The notes under the pieces are model-generated. The model saw nothing but the letters and a program-made list of their open reading frames with translations, was not told the origin of the DNA and did not search any database. A program made the position numbers and the translations under genes. From Schizosaccharomyces osmophilus (lineage: Eukaryota; Ascomycota; Schizosaccharomycetes; Schizosaccharomycetales; Schizosaccharomycetaceae), in assembly GCF_027921745.1 (NCBI RefSeq), contig NC_079238.1, forward strand, positions 5,456,001 to 5,520,000: a DNA stretch of 64,000 bases. The letters run 5' to 3'. The first letter of the stretch is position 1. Each line of letters begins with the position of its first letter. Positions 1-8,362 of this stretch are shown piece by piece.

Positions 1-206
1 ATTAAAGAGTGCTTTTTATTCTTTTGATATTAGAACTGGGAGATCGTTTTTAAAAATAAACAAAACGAATACCAAACGTCAGATATACTGAATAGTTGAT
101 TTGAAATTTATTATTAGAACGGCAATGAGACAAGAATTATAAAAATTATATCAAATTGTATTTATAAAGTCAATGCATTTGCTGAGGGAATTTTGACGAA
201 CTTGGT

Positions 207-1187
207 TTAGAAGAATTGCTTCAAAATCCTTGATTCAACATCCTCTAATAGAGAATTCTTCCCGACGATTTGCACATTTTCGGATTCCAAACGCATCAGC
301 TTGGCAATATCTTGTCCTGGCTGGATAGTTTGCGAAGTAGCAGCTGTTAGAGAAAACCCTGCCATTCCCATTTCATTTTCAGCATTGCTAGCCACTAAAA
401 ATTAGACGTCAGTAAACTATGCACATAATACTTTATTCAACATACTGTTATTCTCTCCAAGTAATAATGCATAGACCGATTTTAACCCGAAGAGATTCAA
501 AAAATACCATGATATAGAAGAAACCCATTGAATACTTAAATCTTGGGTAGCAACTCCAGACTGGAAAATCGATTTAAATTGGTAAGTAAGGGGGAAAGGG
601 AGTTTTACTGTAATGTTAGAACTATCGTTGTTGAAGTAATCGCATATACTGCATAATGTAGAGACATACATATGATAAAGCCAGAAAAGAATTCATTAAT
701 CCAGGTCATTATAATTGTTTGAGGAACCACCATTAACATATTTCCCTTCATAGATTCCATCAGATTTTCTAACGTCTTGTCGTCCATCATAGGATTCAGG
801 TTTTTGGGCGCATTGGGATCGGCAGGCTTCAAGTATTTACCCGACCGTAAAGCGTCTACTAAAAAATCCTTTCTCTTCTCAATAGAATCGGGTAAAAGAA
901 AACATGCATTGTTTCGAAAGGAAAATGCTCTTTGTAACAAGCGTCTAGAGAGTATTAATCACCGGACGAACTTAGGTTCATCTTCAACACACGTACTGTT
1001 CTCGAATTTCTTCTTTTGTTAGTCTTTTAGGAGAAGACTGTAACAGAATTGTGGCATTATGTCTCAAAACTCCAATCAAGATCATAACAAACATAATGGG
1101 TAAAAGAACCCAGTTTCGAAGAGCTAAACCGATTAATATAAAATAAAATGGGAAAAACGCACCTGGATCAAGCAGAAGCTGTTGCAT
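207..1187 (-). CDS. emc3: ER membrane protein complex subunit 3 (EMC3), five exons
   Basis: EMC3 is the YidC/Oxa1-related core subunit of the ER membrane complex, which inserts tail-anchored and multipass proteins. Reading the minus strand, I place exons at 1187-1163, 1123-997, 944-670, 607-446 and 394-207; introns of 39, 52, 62 and 51 bases begin GTGCGT, GTACGT, GTATGT, GTATGT and end in AG. The joined frame gives 258 residues, close to human EMC3 (261). Recognisable blocks are the N-terminal MQQLLLDPALRNWVLLP, the LRHNATILLQS segment after the first membrane helix, MKGNMLMVVPQ, KLPFPLTYQFK and WVSSISWYFLNLFGL. The start at 1187 is chosen because it matches the family N-terminus; an in-frame ATG lies seven codons upstream. 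Intron 1 is a multiple of three, so unspliced RNA stays open there. Confidence 0.93.
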
Positions 1188-1208
1188 TTTTCGACCAGAA
1201 TGAAACAA

Positions 1209-1668
1209 GTCTGTTTCGTGAAGTGAAATGAAATGAAAGTAACCAAAAACAATATGCCACTCTCTAGTAGAAAGTAATTCACAATATTCTAGGATTTTTC
1301 AAAGCAAATCTAAGTCTTTTATAAGAAAACAAAGGAAAACAAGCATTGTTTCAAGAGCCCTTTATAGATTTTTTCAAGAAACCTCTCACTAGATAGCAGG
1401 GCAAAAGCGACCGGCCGCACTCATTTTATGAGTATTATATGAAGGATATTTATTTCTTGATAATTTACATTATCTGGCTAACTTTCTATCCCATCCCATT
1501 ATAGAAGCCAGTATGGATTCCTTCCCACAGGTAAAGTTCAACTTCTTTCTCTCATAAACACAATGCAACGCGAGTTTTTATTGTTACGAACAAATAAGAA
1601 ACGAGTTTTGTTACAAACATTCTATATGTAGATGTGTTTTTTACATTTTCAGATTTTTTCTTAGCAGT
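1209..1668. other. Intergenic, upstream of emc3
   Basis: No convincing gene. It holds the emc3 promoter side (reading left) and leads into the Pol III unit to the right. Confidence 0.5.
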
Positions 1669-1674
1669 TATATA
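1669..1674 (+). promoter_or_regulatory. Pol III TATA element for the Ser(relic)-iMet unit
   Basis: TATATA lies about 30 bases upstream of the inferred start of the tRNA-Ser relic. Fission yeast tRNA genes normally need an upstream TATA, so its placement before the relic, rather than before the tRNA-Met itself, supports transcription starting at the relic. Confidence 0.5.
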
Positions 1675-1699
1675 CTATTTTTCTTTCAGTTTGAACAAG

Positions 1700-1763
1700 A
1701 AAGTTGGTTGCTCGGGTGGTATTGTTCAATTAACTGTGAACGGTTCGAATCCTTGTATTCTCA
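1700..1763 (+). pseudogene. Decayed tRNA-Ser leader of a dimeric tRNA-Ser/tRNA-iMet gene
   Basis: The stretch keeps an A-box-like element (TTGCTCGGGTGG near 1708-1719) and a perfect B box (GGTTCGAATCC, 1742-1752) but no foldable acceptor or anticodon stem. The distance from the B-box end to the initiator tRNA is 18 bases, which equals the 11 bases of the tRNA-Ser 3' end plus the 7-base spacer of the known S. pombe tRNA-Ser/tRNA-iMet dimers. The A-to-B distance is shorter than in a real tRNA-Ser, so part of the anticodon/variable arm is lost. In S. pombe the Met half depends on the Ser half for transcription, so the relic is probably kept as a promoter. This role is inference. Confidence 0.6.
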
Positions 1764-1770
1764 ATGAAAG

Positions 1771-1841
1771 TGCGCGGTAGGAGAGTGGAACTCCGACGGG
1801 CTCATAACCCGTAGGTCCCAGGATCGAAACCTGGCCGCGCA
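1771..1841 (+). tRNA. Initiator tRNA-Met (CAT)
   Basis: The acceptor strands TGCGCGG and CCGCGCA pair fully; the anticodon stem encloses a CAT anticodon (ctCATaa) at about 1803-1805. The T loop reads GATCGAAAC instead of the elongator TTCGANTC, a mark of the eukaryotic initiator. Its own B box is weak, fitting dependence on the upstream relic. A run of T follows at 1844-1861 as terminator. Confidence 0.93.
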
Positions 1842-2058
1842 ATTATTTTCTTTCTTTTTTTCGATAGCAGAGTCAGATGTTTCAGATACACCTTCGTTTC
1901 TGTCGCATTTTACTTTTCAGTGTCAAAGAAGTACACTTCGTAAAGGTTGCATCCAATCCCCAGTTTCTTTTTATTACCTTTTTGGCATTATAAGTTTCAA
2001 AGTTTAATACTACAAAAGTAAAAATTAAAGCATACAAAGTAAAGCTCAAAAAGAGTAA

Positions 2059-2137
2059 TGAAAGGGGTGGGACTCGAACCCACGAGCTTTCGCACTAGTG
2101 CCTTAAACTAGCTCCATAACCACTCGGACACCCTTCC
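2059..2137 (-). tRNA. tRNA-Leu (AAG)
   Basis: The minus strand folds as a class II tRNA with acceptor GGAAGGG paired to CCCTTTC, an anticodon stem CTAGT/ACTAG around TTAAGGC with anticodon AAG (plus 2102-2104), an extra arm and a GGTTCGAGTCC T arm. A TATA-like ATTATATTT sits about 30 bases upstream, on the high-coordinate side. Confidence 0.92.
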
Positions 2138-2411
2138 AACTGTTATTGGTACAAAAGAGCATATTATATTTAGAGTAATGAAGTTAGCTTTGAAAGCGAC
2201 AGAAAGTCGAATTGCATATGACTGCTATCTCAAAGGGAATGAAATGTTCAGAATTCGATTGCTCTATCGGAATTGTATTTGTAAACTAATTGCATTGGAT
2301 CATCCTTCTACACTTTCTTACTTTTATGGGAACGATTTGTTAGATATTTTCAATAAGACTTTCTTAAACGAATGCAATTCAAAGAAATGAGTAAAAAGAA
2401 TAAATATTAAA
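2138..2411. other. Intergenic with a 70-codon open frame of unknown status
   Basis: A plus-strand frame at 2178-2390 is open for 70 codons but has no family I recognise and no clear promoter. It may be a chance frame. Confidence 0.25.
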
Positions 2412-2434
2412 CAAGGAAAAGTGCAAGAAGAGAA

Positions 2435-2551
2435 AAGCCTACAGAACTCTGAGTACCGATGTTGTCTTCAATCATACATAATAAGAACGATGCCTTCAGG
2501 CGTTCAACTGCATCGTTCTAACGGCTACTGGCCTTGTGATAGCCAGGCATT
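2435..2551 (-). pseudogene. 5S rRNA relic
   Basis: The plus strand reads AAGCCTACAG...ATGTTGTCTtCAAtCAT...CAGGCGTTcAACTGCA, which lines up along its length with the reverse complement of the 5S gene at 51524-51643. Many substitutions, including in the internal control region, make transcription as 5S unlikely. A 92-codon open frame across it on the plus strand is not a protein gene. Confidence 0.75.
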
Positions 2552-2758
2552 ATTTATGTATAGTCTGAATATCGGAAAGATGTTTAATATTATACATGAT
2601 TGCAGTAATAACTTGTATAATGCAGAATTCCAAGAGTCTGAGGTAGATTTCAATACAAAAAACAAACGGAAATTCTTTCTGTTCGTGAACATTTATTAAC
2701 CACGGTGCGACCTGAGACTTTCCCGTCGATTCGATGCACTATTTCGATCTTGTATATC

Positions 2759-2990
2759 CTAAAGGGGTTCATTGTTATCTGAAAACTCGTAACGGGATTC
2801 TTGGGATGTAATAAAACCAACGTAATCAGAAAGCTTTCTTTTAAGAAACACTCGCGGCTCAGTCTCATCATAGTTACCACCGTATCCCTCTAGGTATGTT
2901 CTCAAATGGCTGGATTCAAACTATCAATGTCAGAAATAGCTTTAAATTGAGGCAGCCTAGCAGGACGTTCTTGCCCATTGGCAAAAGGAA
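2759..2990 (-). pseudogene. Mug135-like gene remnant (C-terminal part)
   Basis: On the minus strand the reading TYLEGYGGNYDE...FLKRKLSDYVGF corresponds to the C-terminal domain of the intact Mug135-like protein at 60613-61221 (RYLDGYGIRF...MKERLRDALG). The N-terminal half is absent and the frame is interrupted, so the gene is dead. A matching copy lies inverted at 42630-42857. Confidence 0.6.
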
Positions 2991-3839
2991 TGAAAACCCA
3001 AAGGGAGGTTGCATCCTTGATTTATACGCTCAGAGATTCTTGGTATCATTACATGTAAAATGCGCATATTAGAATAACCTATATATTTTACATTGCCGCA
3101 TCTTGATAAAACATGTTTATAAAAGGAAAAGGTGTGGAAGATATTCTTCTAACCCAAGCGAAGTTGGAAGCTTTCTATTGTTTTGATACTCTTCTAATTC
3201 TTTGGATATTTGAAATAATAAATTGAGCGATATAATTGAAAGGGTATTAATAATACAATCAGGATTCAACTTTGACTATTACTTTGAATAAATCTGTTTA
3301 ATTCTGAAAGTCTAATTAGTTGAATCTGGTGTAGTCGCGAATAGGTAAAAAGACATAACGAACTGGCATTAGAAAGTACCTGCGATAACCTCTCAGTTTT
3401 TACTGCCGTATGTAACGCTCATTATTTCCAAGTAAAAAATTGAGTATTACATTAAGAAGTGTGTTCCCGTAGAGTTTCTTTTATGCAGATGACTTACGGC
3501 ACGTATATGTGAAAACTTGGGAAAGCCCACAAAGTATACATTAAGTGTATTATGGAACATGTCCATAGAAGCAATTAATCTCCCATTTGGCAGAATATAA
3601 AAATATTAATAATTTCTATAGGGCATCTCAATCAACCACCTTGGTGTTTCAGACATGCTTGACATGGGACAGATGGATGTAAAAGGGCACAAACTCGTTG
3701 TAGATTTGTTGCTTTCCACAGAGTTTCATATTAATATCTCCAAAGGAAATCAATGTATTGAAGAATGTAAAATTAAAATTCATCAGGACAGTCTATAATC
3801 GTCTGTCGATGTGTAAAAAAAATCAGGTGATTCGGGAAA

Positions 3840-3880
<41 letters not shown>

Positions 3881-3950
3881 AGATATGGGTTAAATAAAGC
3901 ATTCACAATTGTTGGAAAGCCACGATAGAGGGAGAATATTTAAAATGGTA
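2991..3950. other. Intergenic, no gene seen
   Basis: No frame or RNA gene that I can support. It ends with a TA microsatellite and the 3' flank of the RTA1-type gene. Confidence 0.5.
3842..3876. repeat. (TA)n microsatellite
   Basis: About 17 uninterrupted TA units lie in the convergent side of the intergenic region. Nothing suggests a function. Confidence 0.9.
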
Positions 3951-4844
3951 CTAAATATTTAAATCGGAAGAAGATAAACTTTTTTCGTCCCGGTCGGAAC
4001 GATCAGCTTGGTAGGTCGGATTTGAGGTGCTTTCGTTCGAACCAGCAAACCTTTTTTGAGTTGCAGGATAAATCGATGGAAGCAAAAAGAAGGATGCTAT
4101 AATCATGGGAATAAAGTCGAAAACACCAAACCATACTTCATGGGTAATGACACTACCGCTCCAACCTCCAGAAAGCTCAATAACGCGGTAGACGGCACGC
4201 ACGAGAATAGCAAGGGTTGCAAAGCATAGACATAAAAAGCAGAAATCTCTGTATCGTGAACGAGGAGTGTCTGGAATGTTGGGACCAGCTCGCACGGGTT
4301 TACCCATGCACACAGCCGCGGCAAACAGTAACCCCAAGATGGAAAACACAACAGTGCTGAAGAGCTGAAAGCAAATTCCACCGAGCATAATGTTTGCACC
4401 AGTGTCCTGTTCAGAAGAACCTTCCTTCGCACCACCGGCAATACCACCACCGGCGGCTTGCAGAATAAGAGCAATAACATCGAAAGAGATGAAAATAATG
4501 GCATACAATCTGGGACTGAGAAGGGAAAAACGAGGTCCGTAAAGCATAACCCAGTGATAAAGCAAAACATACACTTGGGCAGAATAAAAGACCGGTGAAA
4601 TAACCAAAGAAATAATTTGACCTAAAAAGTCTGAATAGTTATTAGGATTGTAATGAGCATGAAGTCGACAAGCCCATCCAGCAACCTCACCAATTGTTCC
4701 AACAATTGGAACAAGAATTAGCAGGTGCCTATATACTACCAACGAAGACACTAAAAGGACAAGGGATATACCGAACAAAACGACAGCGATAATTGCCAAC
4801 CATCCCTCTGGAATATAACCGAATGAATTATCATATGCTGCCAT
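3951..4844 (-). CDS. RTA1-family seven-helix membrane protein
   Basis: A 297-residue integral membrane protein of the fungal RTA1/RSB1 family, whose studied members affect sphingoid-base or lipid export and resistance to toxic amphiphiles, usually at the plasma membrane. Seven hydrophobic segments are visible, the first near residues 15-37. Family signatures are [10 protein letters not shown] (51-60) and [14 protein letters not shown] (121-134), the latter being the hallmark QxxGGG motif. The tail after about residue 265 is hydrophilic and serine-rich, probably cytosolic. The ATG at 4844 follows an AT-rich leader and gives the usual family length. It is divergent from the nitrilase-like gene across 1.2 kb. 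Substrate is unknown. Confidence 0.88.
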   Translation of the reverse strand: MAAYDNSFGYIPEGWLAIIAVVLFGISLVLLVSSLVVYRHLLILVPIVGTIGEVAGWACRLHAHYNPNNYSDFLGQIISLVISPVFYSAQVYVLLYHWVMLYGPRFSLLSPRLYAIIFISFDVIALILQAAGGGIAGGAKEGSSEQDTGANIMLGGICFQLFSTVVFSILGLLFAAAVCMGKPVRAGPNIPDTPRSRYRDFCFLCLCFATLAILVRAVYRVIELSGGWSGSVITHEVWFGVFDFIPMIIASFFLLPSIYPATQKRFAGSNESTSNPTYQADRSDRDEKSLSSSDLNI

Positions 4845-6021
4845 TGTTAAATTGTGTTAAATTGCACACGAAAGGAGAGTAACGTTCAGATGAATTAGAG
4901 AATTAGAAACCAAGAAACAAACTGGTTTTAAAAGATCGACTATGGGTATAAATTATGAATCAGCACTATAATTAAGAGAGGAGATGTTGTTTTTGGAAAG
5001 AATGAGTCCTTGCGAAAAAGGAGAGGATATTTTATAAAGAAAGACTAAGACTGCAGTCAAATTTTGACTGACGACTCGGTTGTAATTAACCGGCAGAGCG
5101 ACGTACTTCTACTTTTAAATCCGTTGTCGACTGGAGACTAAAAGAATGTTATGGAATATCTCCCAAATAAATAAAAGCAGACCAATACCTATACCAATCC
5201 AATCCAATTCAGGAAAACCTTTTCTTCCTTTTCTCTAAAGTTGTAAAAGAAAGAGATCTAATTACCTTAAATAGCGAAAGGCTTTAGGAGACCGAGTGAA
5301 CTCGGTACTCCGCGGATTTTGTGGAATCCACAATCTCTTTGTGCTAGTAATTATCGATAACATCAATCTCGTTTACTTTATTATATTAACACTTTATTGC
5401 GTTATCGAGTACACTTTATATAGTCAAAGCTTTAAAATGGTACCAAATAAGCAGGGACATAAACAACATTATGTGAAGTACTTTATTAGAAAGAGTTTTG
5501 TTTTGTTTTGTTTTATTAATAACTAATGTTCTATAGAAAAGGAACGAAATGAGAATTCAAAAGACTTTGTTTTAAATGCACTCCATTACGGTAATAAACA
5601 GTGGTTACGCAGAACAATACTTATCCTACAAGTTCTTCAAGAGGAAAGCGGATTCGATCTCTTCTTACACCTTGCTAGAAACATTTTTATTCAGTTGCTT
5701 TCACTCTTATGATTACTAATGTGTATGTGGGAACGTGTAGAGGATGAACTTGTTAGATGATGCTCACAACATCATCACCCACTGTCATAATTGGAAGCAC
5801 GAAGTTATGCTGCTCTTTTTACTTCCTTGAATCAAATCTCTTCGTTTTTGCTTAGCAGTAGTAATCTGTTTATCGGATTTTGCACTTTGCTATCGCGGCT
5901 ATAACGTATACTTGCTATCTAGGTGGATCAGAGAAAAGACGCACATTGAATTTGTATTTAATATTATCTTTGCACTTTACTTTTCTGGTTTTTTACATTT
6001 CACTTTGCTTGGTGCTTCAAT
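4845..6021. other. Divergent intergenic region
   Basis: This is the shared upstream region of the RTA1-type and nitrilase-like genes. A perfect 8-1-8 inverted repeat CAGTCAAA-T-TTTGACTG sits at 5055-5071. Short open frames here look random. Confidence 0.45.
5055..5071. promoter_or_regulatory. 8-1-8 inverted repeat, possible operator
   Basis: CAGTCAAA and TTTGACTG are perfect reverse complements around one base, 211 bases upstream of the RTA1-type start. A dimeric regulator site is possible, but no factor is recognised. Confidence 0.3.
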
Positions 6022-6834
6022 ATGTCAGTTCGAGTTTGTTGCGTTCAGATGGCTCCAGAAGTAGGAGATGTAAAAGGGAACGTGAAGAGAATGTCTGAAT
6101 ATGTCGACGAAGTTATGAGCAAAGAAGCCGTCGACATGATCGTTTTTCCAGAGCTGGTTACTTCGGGGTACGAATGTGGGGATATGTTTATTGATCTAGC
6201 AGAATACGTTGAAACCAGTGACACCATTCATTTTATGTGTAAAGTTGCAAAGAAGTATGCTGTGCATGTTGTGTTTGGGTTCCCTGAACGAAGAAGTCGA
6301 GAAAAAAAAGAAGTATTCAACTCATGTGTATACATTGACTCGGATGGACATGTTTGTGGAACCTACCAAAAGATGCACTTATTTGGGCAAGAACAAAACT
6401 ATTTTTCCCATGGCACAAAATTTCCCATCTTCAATACTCCGTTTGGTAAAATGGGACTTTTGATTTGCTGGGATACTGCATTCCCAGAGGCGGCTCGAAT
6501 GTACTCGTTACAAGGAGCAGACTTTTTGATCGTAAGTTCCAACTGGGAGAAACCCTATCAAGATGATTGGGATTTGGTGGTGAGTGCTAGAGCCCTAGAT
6601 AATTGTATCCCGATTGCAGCGGCAAACCGTGTAGGCAAAGACAAAACACTTGGGTTTTTTGGCCATAGTAGAATAGTTGGTCCCACCGGTAAGGTCATTA
6701 GAAGCCTTGACCAAGATGTTGAGGGGTATATTACTGCTGATCTGGATTTAAACCAATCCAAGCGTCTTCGACAAGAGTATTATACATTCTTTCGTGATCG
6801 AAAACCTCAGTTGTATACGGAACTAACAAACTAA
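6022..6834 (+). CDS. Carbon-nitrogen hydrolase (nitrilase superfamily)
   Basis: A 270-residue soluble enzyme that should hydrolyse a non-peptide C-N bond (amide, carbamoyl or nitrile). The complete catalytic triad is visible: E44 in VFPELVTSGYE, K117 in YQKMHLF and C149 in LLICWDTAFPE. Length suits a single-domain amidase or omega-amidase-like member. The ATG at 6022 starts directly with the first beta strand (VRVCCVQMAP). It neighbours a zinc deaminase and a DHA1 transporter; from memory, S. pombe SPCC965 carries nitrilase, MFS and deaminase genes close together, which suggests a conserved accessory cluster. The substrate cannot be told from sequence. Confidence 0.87.
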   Translation: MSVRVCCVQMAPEVGDVKGNVKRMSEYVDEVMSKEAVDMIVFPELVTSGYECGDMFIDLAEYVETSDTIHFMCKVAKKYAVHVVFGFPERRSREKKEVFNSCVYIDSDGHVCGTYQKMHLFGQEQNYFSHGTKFPIFNTPFGKMGLLICWDTAFPEAARMYSLQGADFLIVSSNWEKPYQDDWDLVVSARALDNCIPIAAANRVGKDKTLGFFGHSRIVGPTGKVIRSLDQDVEGYITADLDLNQSKRLRQEYYTFFRDRKPQLYTELTN

Positions 6835-6996
6835 CTTATGTGGAAAGTGTCATATAAATGAATTTATTATCCTGCCTGATCTTTAACGTTTCCTAAAAAT
6901 AAACAAAAAGTCAAAGTTTACTTTTGCTTGTATAATCAGGCCTTTTTTTACATTTTTTCCGCTATATTCTTTTTATTTCATCTGTCTAATAACTGT

Positions 6997-7069
6997 GCTC
7001 CCGTGGCCTAATGGCTAGGGCATTTGACTTCTAATCAAGGGACTGCGGGTTCGAGTCCCGCCGGGAGCT
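6997..7069 (+). tRNA. tRNA-Arg (TCT)
   Basis: Acceptor GCTCCCG pairs with CGGGAGC; stem TTTGA/TCAAG encloses CTTCTAA with anticodon TCT (7030-7032); the B box is GGTTCGAGTCC. A TATA-like CTATATT lies 30 bases upstream and T runs follow. No intron. Confidence 0.94.
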
Positions 7070-7419
7070 TCTTTTTGGCAAACATAGTTCGTCAATTTTT
7101 GGTACTTTTTTTAAAATTAAAACGGGTTTTAGATGCAGCAAGAAGCAACAGCGTTGTTTGACGAAAAGGCTCAATTCTAATAGTGCCGAAATGAATAACT
7201 TTGTTTGTCATTTCTCTTGTAGGTTTGTTTCAGTAAGACATTTATTGTTCTATAAGCGTTACGAAAGATTAGACAGATTCTCGTATGTCTTATTGATACA
7301 AAAGAAAGAACTGCTGGTTTCTTTCTCAAATGATCATTCATACTTTATAACTGGAAAAATAAATTCCAACATAAACAAAAAGTGGAAAGGACCCAACGTC
7401 ATTTATATATAAAAAGAAA
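7070..7419. other. Intergenic, 3' side of deaminase
   Basis: No gene seen. An 84-codon open frame at 7158-7412 has no recognisable features. Confidence 0.45.
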
Positions 7420-7911
7420 CTAATCCCAGAAATGATGGTGCGGGATGGCAGCTTCATCTTCGAGAAATGGACCCAGCACCTCAATGGGGCGAGATGCAGT
7501 CTTTGCTATTTCTTTATTACTTATCTTCAAATAAGCATTTTTTGGATTCGAGTGTGCCATTTTGATCAAACTCGCATTGGAAAGACCAAATACTATACGT
7601 CCTATGCCTGACCAAAAAATGGCTCCGGAACACATTGCACAAGGTTCCGTACTCGAGTAAAGCGTACAGTTCAACAAGCTTTCAGCACCTCTTGATCTCG
7701 TAATTGTACTTACTGCACGAAGTTCAGCATGTTGAGTTACATCCTCTGAAGGTACCCGGTTTTCAGCTATAGCCACCACCCTGTCATGTTCGTCAACAAT
7801 AACACACCCAAAAGGATGTTGGCCATGTTTCCTTGCTTCTCCAGAGACTTCAATTGCTTGGCGAAGATAGTTCACATCATTCTCTGAGAGTATATCTGCG
7901 TTTGAACCCAT
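7420..7911 (-). CDS. Zinc-dependent cytidine/guanine-type deaminase
   Basis: A 163-residue CMP/dCMP-deaminase-fold protein. The zinc site is complete: H61-A-E63 (HAELRAV) supplies one ligand and the catalytic glutamate, and P90-C91-A-M-C94 supplies two cysteines. The arrangement resembles cytosine, guanine and tRNA-adenosine deaminases; the short single-domain form and its neighbours favour a base-salvage enzyme. I start at ATG 7911 (MGSNAD). The frame runs on upstream to 7992, but that part contains a TATA-like CTATATAC and reads poorly as protein, so it is probably promoter or 5' UTR. The DHA1 MFS gene lies next to it on the same strand. Confidence 0.85.
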   Translation of the reverse strand: MGSNADILSENDVNYLRQAIEVSGEARKHGQHPFGCVIVDEHDRVVAIAENRVPSEDVTQHAELRAVSTITRSRGAESLLNCTLYSSTEPCAMCSGAIFWSGIGRIVFGLSNASLIKMAHSNPKNAYLKISNKEIAKTASRPIEVLGPFLEDEAAIPHHHFWD

Positions 7912-8362
7912 ATCTGAATCTTTTGAAATTCTTAAAAAGTATATAGCTTTTAAACTGTATATTAAAGAATTGTAGCCTTCTAATGTAGTCAATCTTCCCT
8001 CTTCCGTATATGAGGAGTGTTTCAGCCAAGCTGCTCTTTCATCAGGTGGTTACTGCTATCAGTGTGCATACTCTGTATACATTCTTGTCAGTCACCGTAC
8101 GTGGTTAATATAATTATTATTAATATTAATATCAACGAAACAACTGGTTGATCAATATATTAAATTGTAAATATTGAACATATATATATTGTGAAGAATT
8201 ACCCAAAAAGCAAACAACCACATTGAGACTAGACGTCTTGATTTATGAAAGGGGAATAGAGACAAGGAACAAATCAACAATTCAAAGAAACTGATAGCTT
8301 TTTGGCAGGGAAAAAATGGAAAACACTTGAATAAATAACATATATGATACGACAAAACCACA
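7912..8362. other. Intergenic between deaminase and DHA1 transporter
   Basis: Promoter side of the deaminase gene, then the 3' flank of the MFS gene. The 102-codon open frame at 8152-8460 overlaps the MFS 3' end and is not credible. Confidence 0.45.

Larger units (their letters stand above)
2412..2990. repeat. Dispersed repeat: 5S relic plus Mug135-like 3' part
   Basis: This block is nearly identical to 41312-41474 followed by the reverse of 42630-43045. Here it is uninterrupted, so it shows the order of that locus before LTR insertion and inversion: 5S relic, 3' flank, then the end of a minus-strand Mug135-like gene. Homology fades near 2990, just after TTGCCCATTGGC. Confidence 0.75.

Noticed and set aside
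1513-1766. A spliced 31-codon ORF: ATGGATTCCTTCCCACAG, a GTAAAG donor, TTTCAG acceptor, then a frame through the tRNA-Ser relic
   Set aside because: It overlaps A- and B-box elements at exact dimeric-tRNA spacing, has no recognisable protein features, and the tRNA explanation accounts for position and TATA.
2421-2699. 92-codon plus-strand frame, repeated at 41320-41535
   Set aside because: The repeated part is a 5S rRNA relic read as protein; similarity between the copies is nucleotide-level repeat identity.
2650-2880. 76-codon frame repeated at 42736-42966
   Set aside because: Out-of-frame shadow of the Mug135-like gene remnant; the in-frame reading matches the intact family member.
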